A stretch of DNA of 64,000 nt from Coenobita brevimanus (Eukaryota; Arthropoda; Malacostraca; Decapoda; Coenobitidae): assembly GCA_032717465.1 (NCBI GenBank), contig CM064713.1:13457360-13521359 (forward strand). Direction: 5' to 3'. Position numbers and translations under genes: made by a program. Below are positions 10,997 to 21,275 of the stretch, in pieces (positions within the stretch are counted from its first letter, which is position 1; each line of letters starts with the position of its first letter). The notes beneath the pieces are model-generated. The model was not told the DNA's origin, did not search any database, and was given only the letters and a program-made list of their open reading frames with translations.

Positions 10997-11010
10997 GATC
11001 CTCGTCGCCA
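10997..11010 (-). other. Putative primer-binding site of gypsy copy A
   Basis: TGGCGACGAGGATC on the minus strand lies about 120 nt before the gag ATG and starts with TGG, as required to pair with a tRNA 3' CCA end. The 5' LTR would lie to the right, in roughly 11018-11388. LTR ends cannot be fixed because neither copy keeps a 3' LTR. Confidence 0.45.
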
Positions 11011-11388
11011 ATAGTAGTGGCTAATAAAACAGACAGGAAGTAGCTGGCATGTTTACTCTCAGGTCCGCTTAACTACAAAAACGCAAGAGGTCTGCGCTTG
11101 CACAGATCCACGATGCAATCAACCCTTACATAACCAATGTGCACAGAATAGTATTCCTTGACTCGAATATACAACAATAAAACAAATTATTGTAAATTAC
11201 AGCAACGTGAAAATAAGGACTTATAAGCAGACAAATACCAATCAAAACGAAGGATAATAAGTCTAAAGAAAGAATCAAGTACCAACTGAAATGCAAAAAT
11301 CAGACACCACCTTAAATGGCGAATCAAAACACCAGTAATCTTTGACACTTCCTGCACTCCACCTACCCCTGGCGGTTCTGCCCCTGCT

Positions 11389-12162
11389 TCAGGCATTCAG
11401 CAGGGTAATGAGGCGGGTCAGGGACGGCCGGGACTTAGGCTCGGGCGACAAGGCATCCCTAACCCATCCCTTCACCTCCGGAAGCAGGGCCAGACCCCCC
11501 CTCATCGACAAATCGTGCATCAGCCGACCCACACTGAACGTCTCAGAGGCCAGGGAGCTCTTATGGCCCGCCAGAACCTCCGGGGCTATCCAGTCGAACA
11601 CTTTCTGCATCTCCTCAGAATGCGCCTTACCAAACACTGCTTTAGTCGTGCTGGCCATTCCAAAATCAATAAGAGTCACTATCCATCCAGCACCCTCACT
11701 TCGCACACAAACATTATCTATTTTGATGTCATTATGGTACACACCACGGGCTGCGATGTCAAGGACTATGGTGGCCACCTGACGACCCACTGATGTGATA
11801 AATTTTGAATCCATCTCACTGAACCGCTCCTCGCAGAAGCTCTGAAGATTTTGTCCGGCAAATTTAGTCACAAGAATTTTCTTATCGGGACACACAGCAA
11901 TCAGCTTCTATGTGCCCGCCACGCCCTTCACCTTGTCTAGGAAAAGCGTCTCGTCAACCAAGAGGTGTTCCTCGTCCTCACCGCTGGACTTCTTCAATAC
12001 CCAGTTCTTGCCTTCGCCCCGCAACCGCCAACACTTGCCCTGGCCTCCACTGCCCAACACCTTAACTTCACTTTTTTTACAAACCTGTTGAACGGCCTTT
12101 GCTGGCCATGCCCGAATCCCACGCACGGAGCACAATCGATGAAGATTCTTAAACGCAGCCAT
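11389..12162 (-). pseudogene. Protein-kinase-like gene with in-frame stop, copy A
   Basis: From ATG at 12162 the frame encodes a short leader, a glycine loop (VLGSGGQGKCW), a lysine in WVLKKS, then a TAG at 11908-11910. After the stop come the catalytic loop HNDIKIDN (HND in place of HRD), a DFG motif in TLIDFGMAS, an APE motif in DWIAPEVLAG and a compact C-lobe ending at 11389. At about 257 codons it is a minimal intronless kinase domain. HND-type loops occur in various divergent metazoan and viral kinases, so the family is not settled. Apart from the stop the frame is well kept. It lies just upstream of the gypsy element on the same strand. Phosphotransfer is inferred from motifs only. Confidence 0.75.
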
Positions 12163-12240
12163 TTTCCCGAGAGCAAGATTAGTGCACGCTACCTCTACCA
12201 AACTCGAGAGACAACTAAGCTCCAAGTTTGAACGACGCGA

Positions 12241-12247
12241 ATTTATA
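12241..12247 (-). promoter_or_regulatory. Candidate TATA box of kinase copy A
   Basis: TATAAAT on the minus strand lies about 80 nt before the kinase ATG. An initiator-like TTAGTTG follows roughly 30 nt downstream. It lies just outside the duplicated segment, so copy B lacks it. Confidence 0.4.
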
Positions 12248-12249
12248 CT

Positions 12250-13440
12250 CGCCAGCGGTCCAAAATATCAGTTTTCCCACGGGCCTAAGTAATATATTTT
12301 TATGTCTTCTGATAATTAATATATTGTCCTTGGTATTCATTATATTTCAGTAACTTTCACACACATTAAAGATTTAATTTCTAACTTGGGTAAATGAATG
12401 AGATTAAACAGAATAGCTTCGCAGAGTTATTACGTTTTACTTTAAATGAGTGACAGCGAGAAAACTTGTATAAAGAACCGAAAATGTAACTTCTAACCTT
12501 AGACTAATATTTGATAAATAATTAGTTTTCATGATAATCACTGTTTTTCAACTAGTGTCTGTTTACTCCGTCTCCTGGGCGTGGGAAAGAATAACAGGCT
12601 GTATTTTCTTGACAAATACTACGAGAATCTAGTTGTAAGTTAGGCAGTTTGATTCAAATGTGTTATTTACAGTACTGTGCCACATTTTCGAAAGTTCGTA
12701 ACCTTTCTGTGAAATTATCATTTTCTCCAAGTCATCATGACAGGTGAAGCTGAAGATTTTTTACGGTACTGTGCCGCATTTTCGAAAGTATTAATTTTTT
12801 TGAGAAATGACCATTTTCTCCAAATCATTATGATAGGTGAAGCTGAAGTGTGGCGGTTTCGAGGAATTATGCAAGCTTCCAGTTCATCCCACTTTCACAC
12901 ACTCGTAAGTGCTAAGTCTTATCCTTCAAGCGTTGTAGTCATTGCATTACGTTTTTAAGCCCCTCAGTCGCGTCTTCTCTCGTTTTTCGCAGCAGCTAGC
13001 CTAACACCATTCGATTTTAGTTACAGAATGAGTACAAGAGTCTGAGAGTGTTAATACTGGTACCATAAACTCCCTTGTGGTCGACATAACTATGGTATTC
13101 TATTTCAGCTGAAGTCGGACGATTTTATCAAACTGAAAGTGGGTCACAGACAATAGGTAACTATGGTTCTCTGTATCTCTAACTATATCGAAGAAAATAA
13201 TATGTACCTATATTTGTTGTACTTAACTAAAAGTACATGGCAATATATCAATTTCTTTAAAACGCTTGTATCTAACTATAAACTGATGTACTCGTAAATC
13301 TATGTATCCTTAAAAACTACCTTACATCAAACCGTAAAGGCTAGGCTATTGATATAAATCTGTGTATCGCAAAAATTATCTGCATCTGCTGTGTACATAT
13401 CAATGTAACTTCCTATGTCCCTAAAAATTGTCTGCAGCCA
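12250..13440. other. AT-rich spacer with a 94-bp diverged tandem duplication
   Basis: No gene was recognised. GTACTGTGCC followed by CATTTTCGAAAG occurs at 12672 and 12766, within two diverged 94-bp units that end in GGTGAAGCTGAAG. Toward 13400 there are further loosely related words such as TCTATGTATCC and TCTGTGTATCG, perhaps an older decayed repeat. Confidence 0.5.
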
Positions 13441-13444
13441 CATC

Positions 13445-14458
13445 CCAGTGTTAATTAGATGAAGGATTATGAGGAGCTGCGGTCACTTGCTTTATGCCAT
13501 TCTTGTTCAAAAACTGTTGTATCTCCTGTGATGCAAAATAAGCATTAGCTGAAACAATGATATCAGGCAATCCAAAATTACAAAAGGATCTTCTAAGCAA
13601 CTCAATGGCAGAAGTAGAGGTCATAGAATTGGTTACATGGATACCTAGGAATTTAGTATGTGCATCCACAATAACAAGAAAATATTTGTTCTCCAAGGGT
13701 CCTGCATAATCTATATGCAGATGGTGAACCAGCATCTGGCCAGGAAAGGACTGGAGTGGTCGGTGGTTTCATATTCTTAAAACAATTACCTGGTCTCACA
13801 ACTTCTAGTCAGTTCTGAAATATCTTGATCAATCTTTGGCCACCATACCCAGTTCCTTGCCTCTGCCTTCACTGCTGAAATACCGTTATGGCCAACATGC
13901 AAGTGATCCAATACCTTACAGTGCAGGTCCCCTGGCAATACCACTCTGTTCCTATACAAGATAACATCCTCATGAATACTTAAATATTCTTTCACCATGG
14001 TATACTCAGTTAAAGCTGGAATGATATCCTTACTCCATCCAAACTTCAGACAGTTTTGCAACTGACAAAGAATTACATCCTTCTTGGTTTGCTTCCTAAC
14101 AGTGGAAAAGGAAATGTCATCAAAATCCAGAGATTTTATCAACTTGTATTCTGCAGGAGTTCCAGATTCAATATCATCCTCTACTGGTAGTCTGCTGAGG
14201 GCATCTGCCACTACATTATCCATCCCAGATTTGTGAGCCAAGTCATAATCATACTGGGACAGGAACAAAGCCCATCTTTGAATTCTGGCATCAGCATTAG
14301 CAGGGACTGGTTTTCCCTTGCCAAATAATCCAAGTAATGGTCTGTGATCTGTCCTAGCAAGAAAGTGTCTTCCAAGCAAAAAATATCTAAATCTTTTGAC
14401 AGTACAAACTAAAGCCAGGCCTTCCCTGTCAATTTGTGAGTAATTCTTTTTAGCCTCC

Positions 14459-14461
<3 letters not shown>
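13445..14461 (-). pseudogene. Gypsy RNase H and integrase, dead
   Basis: Continuation of gypsy copy B, displaced by the Penelope insertion. RNase H reads SEAKKNYSQIDREG, RFRYFLLGRHF, RTDHRPL and VADALSRLP (14461-14100). The integrase zinc region follows (HVGHNGISAVKAEA), but the last Cys pair is incomplete (CETR) and a stop lies near 13786. The core has the first Asp (HIDYAGP). The usual second Asp is replaced in IIVSANAYF, and the sequence ends at PSSN, just before the expected Glu. The integrase is therefore inactive. Confidence 0.85.

Positions 14462-14499
<38 letters not shown>
14462..14499. repeat. (TA)n at the left edge of Penelope element 2
   Basis: Pure TA dinucleotide run between the interrupted gypsy RNase H and the Penelope terminal repeat. 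A second TA run marks the right edge (18532-18592). Confidence 0.95.
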
Positions 14500-14501
<2 letters not shown>

Positions 14502-14896
14502 ACAACCGAGGTGCCCGTGGGGAATCTTATACTATATATCCAGCCAAGGAGAAGCAAGATGATTTTCCACTTCATATTTATTTATTTCAGGTGACTAGTT
14601 TCGGGATGCTTATCCCATCTTCAGACCTAAAAGCATTTAAAACACATTTGCAAATTAGATAAAGTTTAAAAAAAAAAATTAAAAATATCCATAAGAAATA
14701 CAAAAAAGAAGAAAAGTTACCAAAAAAGCAAGTGGCAATGACTGATTACCATAAAAAATGTATTTTTTCTTAAATAACAAACTCGAGAAATAAAAGTGAG
14801 AGTGTTACCTCTGTGAGTTGGCAGCTAACACTGAAAATCCTGAACGCAGTGTTTCATAAAGAAAAGTGTCATAAAGCTTCTGAATCATCAACAAAC
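14496..14896 (-). repeat. Penelope 2 terminal repeat, left
   Basis: 401-bp repeat starting ATATCAACAACCGAGG and ending ATCATCAACAAAC, matching 17395-17795 with few differences, mostly in A-runs. It contains a hammerhead-like motif. Confidence 0.9.
14589..14628 (-). ncRNA. Hammerhead-like ribozyme motif (Penelope 2, left repeat)
   Basis: The minus strand reads AGGU, CUGAAGA, U, GGGA-UAAGCA-UCCC, GAAA, CUAG, UC, ACCU. AGGU pairs with ACCU (helix I), GGGA with UCCC (helix II), and CUAG gives a minimal helix III. Cleavage would fall after UC. One extra U precedes helix II. Confidence 0.65.
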
Positions 14897-15004
14897 CAGT
14901 GTGAAGCAAAAAAAAACAAGTAAAGAATCAATGAACCAAGTATCAAAAGGCTGATTCATCGATACAAAACACTATAATCCCAAGGTATACAACTTTGTTG
15001 ATGA

Positions 15005-17380
15005 TTATGAAGGCTTAAGTTTGTGAATGTACAAAGACTCCAAAATTCGCAGTTCCGTTCTGTCATTACTACTATGTAAAATACTGAAATTATCCATATT
15101 ACAAGTATGGCCCATATCGAAACAGTGGTTCCTAATCTCTGACAAAGTTGGGTTAGACAGTGGCAAAGATGTTCTATGAGACAAGCCTCTGTGCTCACAC
15201 ACACGAATTTTGAGGTTCCGAATTGAACTCCCAATATATCTAGCTGTACAGCTAGAACATGCATATAAATATACTATGTTTGAGCACAGTGGCTTTGGGA
15301 TATTATCTTTACATCGAAAAAATGAACCTACAGTAAAAGGATTTACAAATACAAATCTAAATGAGATTTGAGGATAAACACACTTGAGTATTTTCAAAAG
15401 CTGGTTCCTAATATTATAACTGACATGACCATAAAAGGGAAACCTGATATAATGTATGTCCTTAGCTGCAGTTGCTGCCTTCCCAGAACCACATAATATC
15501 TGGTTTAAAAAATCTTTTACCATCCTAGGAAACAACGTAGTAGGGTAATTATTATTGGTGAAGAATTTACTCAGGAAATCAATTTCATCATGAAAAGATG
15601 TCCAGTTCAAACTAAGTGCATAGCATCTATGAAGTAAAGTCCGTACTGAATTCAGCTTATATATGTTAGGTACAAATGATAAGAAATTCAGACCCAAACC
15701 AGTGAATGATTCCTTCCTGTAAACAGAAGTACCCAAGTAATTACCATAATTGGTTAGCTGAATATCTAAGAAAGAGAGCAAGTTATTATTCTCAATTTCA
15801 ACAGTGAACTTAATATTAGAATGCTTAGAATTCAGATAGTCTAGAAACTTTACAACATGATCAGATTCTTTGAACAATAAAAAACAATCGTCAACATACC
15901 TACGGTAAAAAACTGGTTTAAAACGTAGAGGACAATCTGATAACCATTTTCTTTCATAAAAACATAGAAATATATTAGCTAATGTGGGGCCCAGTGGGGA
16001 TCCCATTGCCACTCCATCAACCTGTTTATAAAATTTGTCATTAAATATGAACATGGATTCGTTAACTGCCAGGTCTAAAAGGGATCTGAAATTCTGCTTT
16101 GTTAAATTATTGACTACTTCCTGCCTTTTAAATAGTTCAGCAATGCAAATATCTATAGTTTCTTTAAGTGGGATATTTGTGAATAGACTTTTAATATCAA
16201 AGCTTGCCATGACCACAGGATGTGGAAATTGAAGCTGCTTTAACTCCTGTACGAGACTGATAGTGTTTTTAGCAGTAAAGTTGTTTGTGGTGAGGCTATT
16301 CAGTATGGGAACAAGAAATTTAGCCAAATTATAATTAAAGGTTCCAATTGCAGACAGGATGGGACGTATTGGGACATCTGGTTTGTGTATTTTTGGTAAT
16401 CCATACAAGATTCCTGGGACAGATCCAGAGGCAAAAAGAAAATTATAAGTTTCTGATGAAATCAAGTTCTTTATTCTCCTAAGAACTCTATTAAGTTTGT
16501 CTTCCAACTTTAGTGTGTAGGAAAATGGATCTATGTCAAGTTCAAGGAACTTACTTCTGTCAGAAAGCAGATTTGAAATTTTATCCACATAATCAGACTT
16601 ATTCATCACCACTACCCCTCTCCCTTTATCTGGCTTAGTTATAACAATGTTTGTATCAGTCTTCAGTTGATTAAGTATTTTGACCTTGTCTTTACCAAAT
16701 ACTGACCTTGAGAAATTACCAAAATCTTTAAAGGTATTATGAGCTATTGAACTGATACTTTCAACAGTTCGAGTCCAAACTAACGAATCATTATTAGGAT
16801 TATAAATTCTTAGTCTGGATATGGTGTAAATTAACTTTTCAAAACTCAAAAAGTGGGATACAAAGTTTGGCTTGGAGACTGGCAAGGAAAAATCGAGACC
16901 GAATTTCAGTGCATCTTTCTCTTCATCCGTTAATGTCCTACTGGAAAGGTTTATGATTACTTTATGTTTATCTACACTAGAGTAAATAGGAATTCCTAAT
17001 TTGACCAGTTTTTTATTATGAATATCCTTAGTGTTCTTAAGTTTCTCTGTGTTATTTTTATGAATCTGGTTGTTTAAGACCTTAAAATCAAGCCAGGAAA
17101 CTTTATTCTTTAGTTCTTGAAGATTCAAGAAATAATCTATTCCCAGCTGCTTTGAATATTTTTCCTTTTGCTTTATTTCATAATTTAATAGTTTAAACAG
17201 AACAGACCTGTAAAGTTTACTGTGTGTAAAATTCTTTAAACTAGATCCGAAATACAAAAACCTGGGGATCACATTATACATCCTGCAGTGCTGCAAGAAA
17301 TCCACATCCAGTGAAGCTTTCCTGTGGCGGAGGTGGAGACGTTCCACCTTCCTGTAACAAAGACAATGCTGGACGGCCAT
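15005..17380 (-). CDS. Penelope-like reverse transcriptase with GIY-YIG endonuclease, intact
   Basis: A single 791-codon frame with no stop. ATG at 17380 is chosen because the eight upstream in-frame codons begin with TTG. The N-terminal region is basic (MAVQHCLCYRKVER). RT motifs follow: ITKPDKGRGVVV near residue 240, LYGLPKIHKP near 325, SFDIKSLFTNIP near 395, DGVAMGSPLGPTLAN near 460, YVDD at about 495-498, LLSFLDIQL near 540. The C-terminal endonuclease reads NIVYLYACSSCTARYIGSS near 700, with a downstream R...EHRG. RT and GIY-YIG together define endonuclease-bearing Penelope elements, which are related to telomerase RT. All catalytic blocks look intact, so this copy may still encode a functional protein. 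Confidence 0.92.
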   Translation of the reverse strand: MAVQHCLCYRKVERLHLRHRKASLDVDFLQHCRMYNVIPRFLYFGSSLKNFTHSKLYRSVLFKLLNYEIKQKEKYSKQLGIDYFLNLQELKNKVSWLDFKVLNNQIHKNNTEKLKNTKDIHNKKLVKLGIPIYSSVDKHKVIINLSSRTLTDEEKDALKFGLDFSLPVSKPNFVSHFLSFEKLIYTISRLRIYNPNNDSLVWTRTVESISSIAHNTFKDFGNFSRSVFGKDKVKILNQLKTDTNIVITKPDKGRGVVVMNKSDYVDKISNLLSDRSKFLELDIDPFSYTLKLEDKLNRVLRRIKNLISSETYNFLFASGSVPGILYGLPKIHKPDVPIRPILSAIGTFNYNLAKFLVPILNSLTTNNFTAKNTISLVQELKQLQFPHPVVMASFDIKSLFTNIPLKETIDICIAELFKRQEVVNNLTKQNFRSLLDLAVNESMFIFNDKFYKQVDGVAMGSPLGPTLANIFLCFYERKWLSDCPLRFKPVFYRRYVDDCFLLFKESDHVVKFLDYLNSKHSNIKFTVEIENNNLLSFLDIQLTNYGNYLGTSVYRKESFTGLGLNFLSFVPNIYKLNSVRTLLHRCYALSLNWTSFHDEIDFLSKFFTNNNYPTTLFPRMVKDFLNQILCGSGKAATAAKDIHYIRFPFYGHVSYNIRNQLLKILKCVYPQISFRFVFVNPFTVGSFFRCKDNIPKPLCSNIVYLYACSSCTARYIGSSIRNLKIRVCEHRGLSHRTSLPLSNPTLSEIRNHCFDMGHTCNMDNFSILHSSNDRTELRILESLYIHKLKPS

Positions 17381-17394
17381 ATCTTCGTAGAATA

Positions 17395-17795
17395 ATATCA
17401 ACAACCGAGGTGCCCGTGGGGAATCTTATACTATATATCCAGCCAAGGAGAAGCAAGATGATTTTCCACTTCATATTTATTTATTTCAGGTGACTAGTTT
17501 CGGGATGCTTATCCCATCTTCAGACCTAAAAGCATTTAAAACACATTGCAAATTAGATAAAGTTTTAAAAAAAATTTTAAAAAATATCCATAAGAAATAC
17601 AAAAAAGAAGAAAAGTTACCAAAAAAGCAAGTGGCAATGACTGATTACCATAAAAAATGTATTTTTTCTTAAATAACAAACTCGAGAAATAAAAGTGAGA
17701 GTGTTACCTCTGTGAGTTGGCAGCTAACACTGAAAATCCTGAACGCAGTGTTTCATAAAGAAAAGTGTCATAAAGCTTCTGAATCATCAACAAAC
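17395..17795 (-). repeat. Penelope 2 terminal repeat, right
   Basis: Direct copy of 14496-14896 lying just before the ORF start. It carries an identical hammerhead-like core and probably the 5' UTR or promoter. Confidence 0.9.
17488..17527 (-). ncRNA. Hammerhead-like ribozyme motif (Penelope 2, right repeat)
   Basis: Same 40-nt arrangement as 14589-14628: AGGU / CUGAAGA / GGGA-UCCC hairpin / GAAA / CUAG / UC / ACCU. Located about 110 nt upstream of the ORF start on the same strand. Confidence 0.65.
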
Positions 17796-18530
17796 ATATG
17801 CATGTTCTAGCTGTACAGCTAGATATATTGGGAGTTCAATTCGGAACCTCAAAATTCGTGTGTGTGAGCACAGAGGCTTGTCTCATAGAACATCTTTGCC
17901 ACTGTCTAACCCAACTTTGTCAGAGATTAGGAACCACTGTTTCGATATGGGCCATACTTGTAATATGGATAATTTCAGTATTTTACATAGTAGTAATGAC
18001 AGAACGGAACTGCGAATTTTGGAGTCTTTGTACATTCACAAACTTAAGCCTTCATAATCATCAACAAAGTTGTATACCTTGGGATTATAGTGTTTTGTAT
18101 CGATGAATCAGCCTTTTGATACTTGGTTCATTGATTCTTTACTTGTTTTTTTTTGCTTCACACTGGTTTGTTGATGATTCAGAAGCTTTATGACACTTTT
18201 CTTTATGAAACACTGCGTTCAGGATTTTCAGTGTTAGCTGCCAACTCACAGAGGTAACACTCTCACTTTTATTTCTCGAGTTTGTTATTTAAGAAAAAAT
18301 ACAATTTTTATGGTAATCAGTCATTGCCACTTGCTTTTTTGGTAACTTTTCTTCTTTTTTGTATTTCTTATGGATATTTAAAAAAAAAAAAATTTAAAAC
18401 TTTATCTAATTTGCAATGTGTTTTAAATGCTTTTAGGTCTGAAGATGGGATAAGCATCCCGAAACTAGTCACCTGAAATAAATAAATATGAAGTGGAAAA
18501 TCATCTTGCTTCTCCTTGGCTGGATATATA

Positions 18531-18531
<1 letters not shown>
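17796..18531 (+). mobile_element. Inverted partial Penelope 2 copy
   Basis: Reverse complement of about 15265-14530. It encodes the last ~85 residues of the endonuclease domain on the plus strand up to a stop near 18057, then the 3' UTR and a terminal repeat truncated at GGATATATAGTATA, where the TA tract starts. Confidence 0.9.
18435..18474 (+). ncRNA. Hammerhead-like ribozyme motif (inverted Penelope 2 copy)
   Basis: Third copy of the same motif, now on the plus strand: AGGU at 18435-18438, CUGAAGA, the GGGA/UCCC hairpin, GAAA, CUAG, UC, ACCU at 18471-18474. Confidence 0.65.

Positions 18532-18592
<61 letters not shown>
18532..18592. repeat. (TA)n at the right edge of Penelope element 2
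   Basis: TA dinucleotide run between the truncated inverted terminal repeat and the resumed gypsy RT. Confidence 0.95.
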
Positions 18593-18595
<3 letters not shown>

Positions 18596-20640
18596 GCAAA
18601 ATACGCTGGTTTCTCTTTACCCTCTTGGATCTGTAACAGAACAAATCCAACCCCAGTGGGAGAGGCATCTACTTCAACAAAGGAGACTGACCATCAAAAT
18701 TAGTCAACAAGGTTGAATTCTTTAAATCAGTTTTGATGTCCTCAAATGCCTGGTGCTCTAGCGTTGTCCACTGGAATTGGACATCCTTCTTTAATAAATC
18801 ATACAACAGTGCTACCTAAGTTGAAAAATTCTTAACAAATTTACAATATGTGATCAATCCCAAGAAGGAGTGTAGGCTATTTCAGCAGTTGATTAAGGAG
18901 CAGGGGCATCAAGTATACCCTGAAGTTTGCTTGGCGAAGGCTCGATACCCTAACCTGAGATATGATACCCTACCTAAGTATTCCAAGTCATTCACATGCA
19001 ACTGAGACTTATCCTTGTTGATCTGAACATTATGGTCCTGCAAAATTTTGAATACCCTTTTAAGCCTCTCATCATGCTCACCTTTGTTTTCACCTGAAAT
19101 AATGGTATCATCTTGGTATGCTGCTACACCTTCTACCTGAGCCATTAACTGTGAAATAAACCTCAGAAAAATAGCTGGAGATGAGGAAAGGTCAAAAGGT
19201 AATCTCTTATACTTGAACATTCCTTTATGAGTGTTTATCACTACGAGCTTCTGGCTCTTTTCATCAACTGGAATTTGCAAATAAGGATTCTAGAGGTCAA
19301 TCTTAGAGAACACATTGCCCTTACCAATTCCTGGCAATAACTCTTCGATTTTAGGAAGAAGATACATATCACGTTGGATCTGCTTATTTAGCTCTTTAAA
19401 ATCACCACATATTCTAACGGATTTCTTGTCAGCCTTCAATACAGGCACAACTGGTGCTGCTCACTAACTGCAAAAAATTGGTTCTAAAATGCCTTCCCTG
19501 ACAAGCTTGTCTAAAGCATCTTCAACCATCTGCCTATGATGAAAAGGAACTGTGCGAGCCTTCATGAATTTTGGAGAAACCTCACTCTTAACCTGTACCT
19601 TGGCTATGATGCCTGAGATAGGCTTGTTAGGGTCAATACAGTACTGGTCTAATAAATGGCTTGCAACCAAAACCTGCTGAACCTTAAAGTTTTCATCTAA
19701 TCCAGCTAAATGAATTCCAACCCTGGTCATAAGATAGTTGCCACACAAATTGTTATTAAGGGAATCCTCAACAAAAGCAATGAGTTACCTCATGACTTCT
19801 GTACTTTACCAGTGTCTGCCTTACCTATCACCTGTACATCTGAATTATCACAAGCAACTAATATTTTTCTGGAAGATTCAATACCTAGCTTTAATAATCT
19901 TGCCCAATCACTTGTCAGAGTAGAGACTGCTGCTCCACTGTCAATTTCCAAAGGTACCTGTTTTCCATTAATTGTATAGTAAAAAAAATCTGCTTTCACT
20001 GCACATATAGGCTCCTTCACAGTCAACTGTTTTCCCTCACCTTCTTCAGAAATGTCCTGTTCCTCTGGATCATTAGGCACTCTTACAGGTGTTGTTCCAC
20101 GAGCGGTTTTCTTGAGATTGCCTGAAGCCTTACCAATACCAGTACTAAGCCTTGTCCTATATTTCTAATGTTCTTCACTTTCATTCCTTGTTGCCCCACA
20201 AACTCTTTTTAAATGTCCTTTCTTTTACATTTATGGCACATGAAGTCCTTGAAACGGCACATGCTGCTCTCATGAGGGTAACCAAATGATGACAGTAGTT
20301 TTCTGGAGCTCACATTTACAACTCTTACTTGCTGTGGCTCATTCGTCTCACCTACAACGCTTTCTCCATGTTTAAAATTCTCAAAAATCTAAGTGGAGGT
20401 CATTTTCTGTAACTCTAAGTTTTCAGCGACTAAGTTTGGAAAATTCACTTCACGTTCTGCTGCCATAAACTGGTGTCTCACTCCTGGATCAAACTGTTTA
20501 TCAAAATTACAGTCTTTTGCTAGGTCCTTAAGTTCTGCATACAGTTCATTTAGATTCTCTTCAGCCTTTTGTCTTCTTTGCTGAAAGGCAAGTAAACTAT
20601 GGTGGCATGCGGGCTTTACAACAAAATATTTCTGAAGCAC

Positions 20641-20997
20641 CGATACCAAGTCACTAAGATTTTGTATGAGGTAAATCTGGAGCACAAAAGTTGTCTAGCA
20701 CACTAAATCTCTGTACCAAGTCACTAAGATTTTGTATGAGGTAAATCTGGAGCACAAAGGTTGCCTAGCACACTAAATCTCTGTACCAAGTCACTAAGAT
20801 TTTGTATGAGTTAAATCTGGAGCACAAAGGTTGCCTAGCACACTAAATCTCTGTACCAAGTCACTAAGATTTTGTATGAGGTAAATCTGGAGCTGAAAGG
20901 TTGCCTAGCACACTAAATCTTTGTACCAAGTCACTAAGATTTTGTATGAGGTAAATCTGGGGCTGAAAGGTTGCCTAGCACACTAAATCTGTACCAA
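20641..20997. repeat. 70-bp tandem repeat inside gag, 5 units
   Basis: ACCAA words fall at 20645, 20715, 20785, 20855, 20925 and 20993, giving five units (the last shortened by 2 bp), against four in copy A. Confidence 0.92.
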
Positions 20998-21261
20998 CGG
21001 ACACGAGCAATACATTTTTCTTTTTCTCATCTGTTATTGCTAGGTGAGCAAAATTAGCTTCTAATAAACTCAGCCAGTTTCACAGAAATCTTGGATGGAT
21101 CAAAATGTTCAATTTTGACCTGGGACCCTGACGACTCCATAACGTAAACTTCCCTGACTTAACCTCCTATAACTTTGTCTTGGCCTGGATCACCTGCACA
21201 ACAGCTTCTCATCACCTGTGGGTGCCTAATCCATTTGACCAAGGCCATTCAGATACTCCAC

Positions 21262-21275
21262 GATCCTCGTCGCCA
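21262..21275 (-). other. Putative primer-binding site of gypsy copy B
   Basis: TGGCGACGAGGATC on the minus strand, identical to 10997-11010 and again about 120 nt upstream of the gag ATG. Confidence 0.45.

Larger units (their letters stand above)
8941..11010 (-). pseudogene. Ty3/gypsy gag-protease-RT remnant, copy A
   Basis: From right to left: the gag start (ATG at 10875), a gag body broken by a 70-bp array, a zinc-knuckle region (about 10060-10010; CHKCKRKG with a frameshift), an aspartic protease with DSGAAVST (9805-9596), the PR-RT linker (9546-9262), and RT beginning LQIPVDEKSQ...GMFKYKRLPF (9078 downward). In-frame stops lie near 9262 and just before the LQIPVDE block (about 9090). The sequence ends abruptly at 8941, before the RT catalytic motif. 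No 3' LTR is present. Confidence 0.85.
8941..12230 (-). repeat. 3.3-kb duplicated segment, copy A (gypsy plus kinase)
   Basis: Nearly identical to 19143-22490 in the same orientation. It contains, from right to left, a kinase-like gene, a primer-binding-like site, gag, protease and the start of reverse transcriptase. Shared disabling mutations (stops in the RT lead-in, a stop in the kinase) show that the two copies descend from an already damaged sequence. The copies differ by small indels and by one unit of a 70-bp array. Confidence 0.9.
14496..18531 (-). mobile_element. Penelope-like element 2, full-length composite
   Basis: Structure: a 401-bp terminal repeat (14496-14896), a 3' UTR, an intact ORF on the minus strand (17380-15005), a second 401-bp direct terminal repeat (17395-17795), then an inverted 5'-truncated partial copy (17796-18531) covering the ORF 3' end, UTR and most of a terminal repeat. 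This tandem plus inverted arrangement is typical of Penelope elements. It sits inside gypsy copy B between RT and RNase H, flanked by TA tracts. The three repeat copies are almost identical, indicating a recent insertion. Confidence 0.9.
18593..21275 (-). pseudogene. Ty3/gypsy gag-protease-RT remnant, copy B
   Basis: From right to left: gag (ATG at 21140), the 70-bp array, the zinc-knuckle region (about 20270-20210), protease with DSGAAVST (about 19980-19800), the PR-RT linker (19748-19464), and RT with GMFKYKRLPF, AAYQDDTIISGE and INKDKSQLHVND (19280-18909), then decayed RT to 18593. It shares the stops of copy A at the RT lead-in. A 2-nt loss in gag near 21075 is private. The element continues at 14461 beyond the Penelope insertion. 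Confidence 0.87.

Noticed and set aside
11018..11388. Definite 5' LTR of the gypsy element
   Set aside because: No second LTR exists in the window for either copy, so the boundaries cannot be demonstrated; only the primer-binding-like site is listed.
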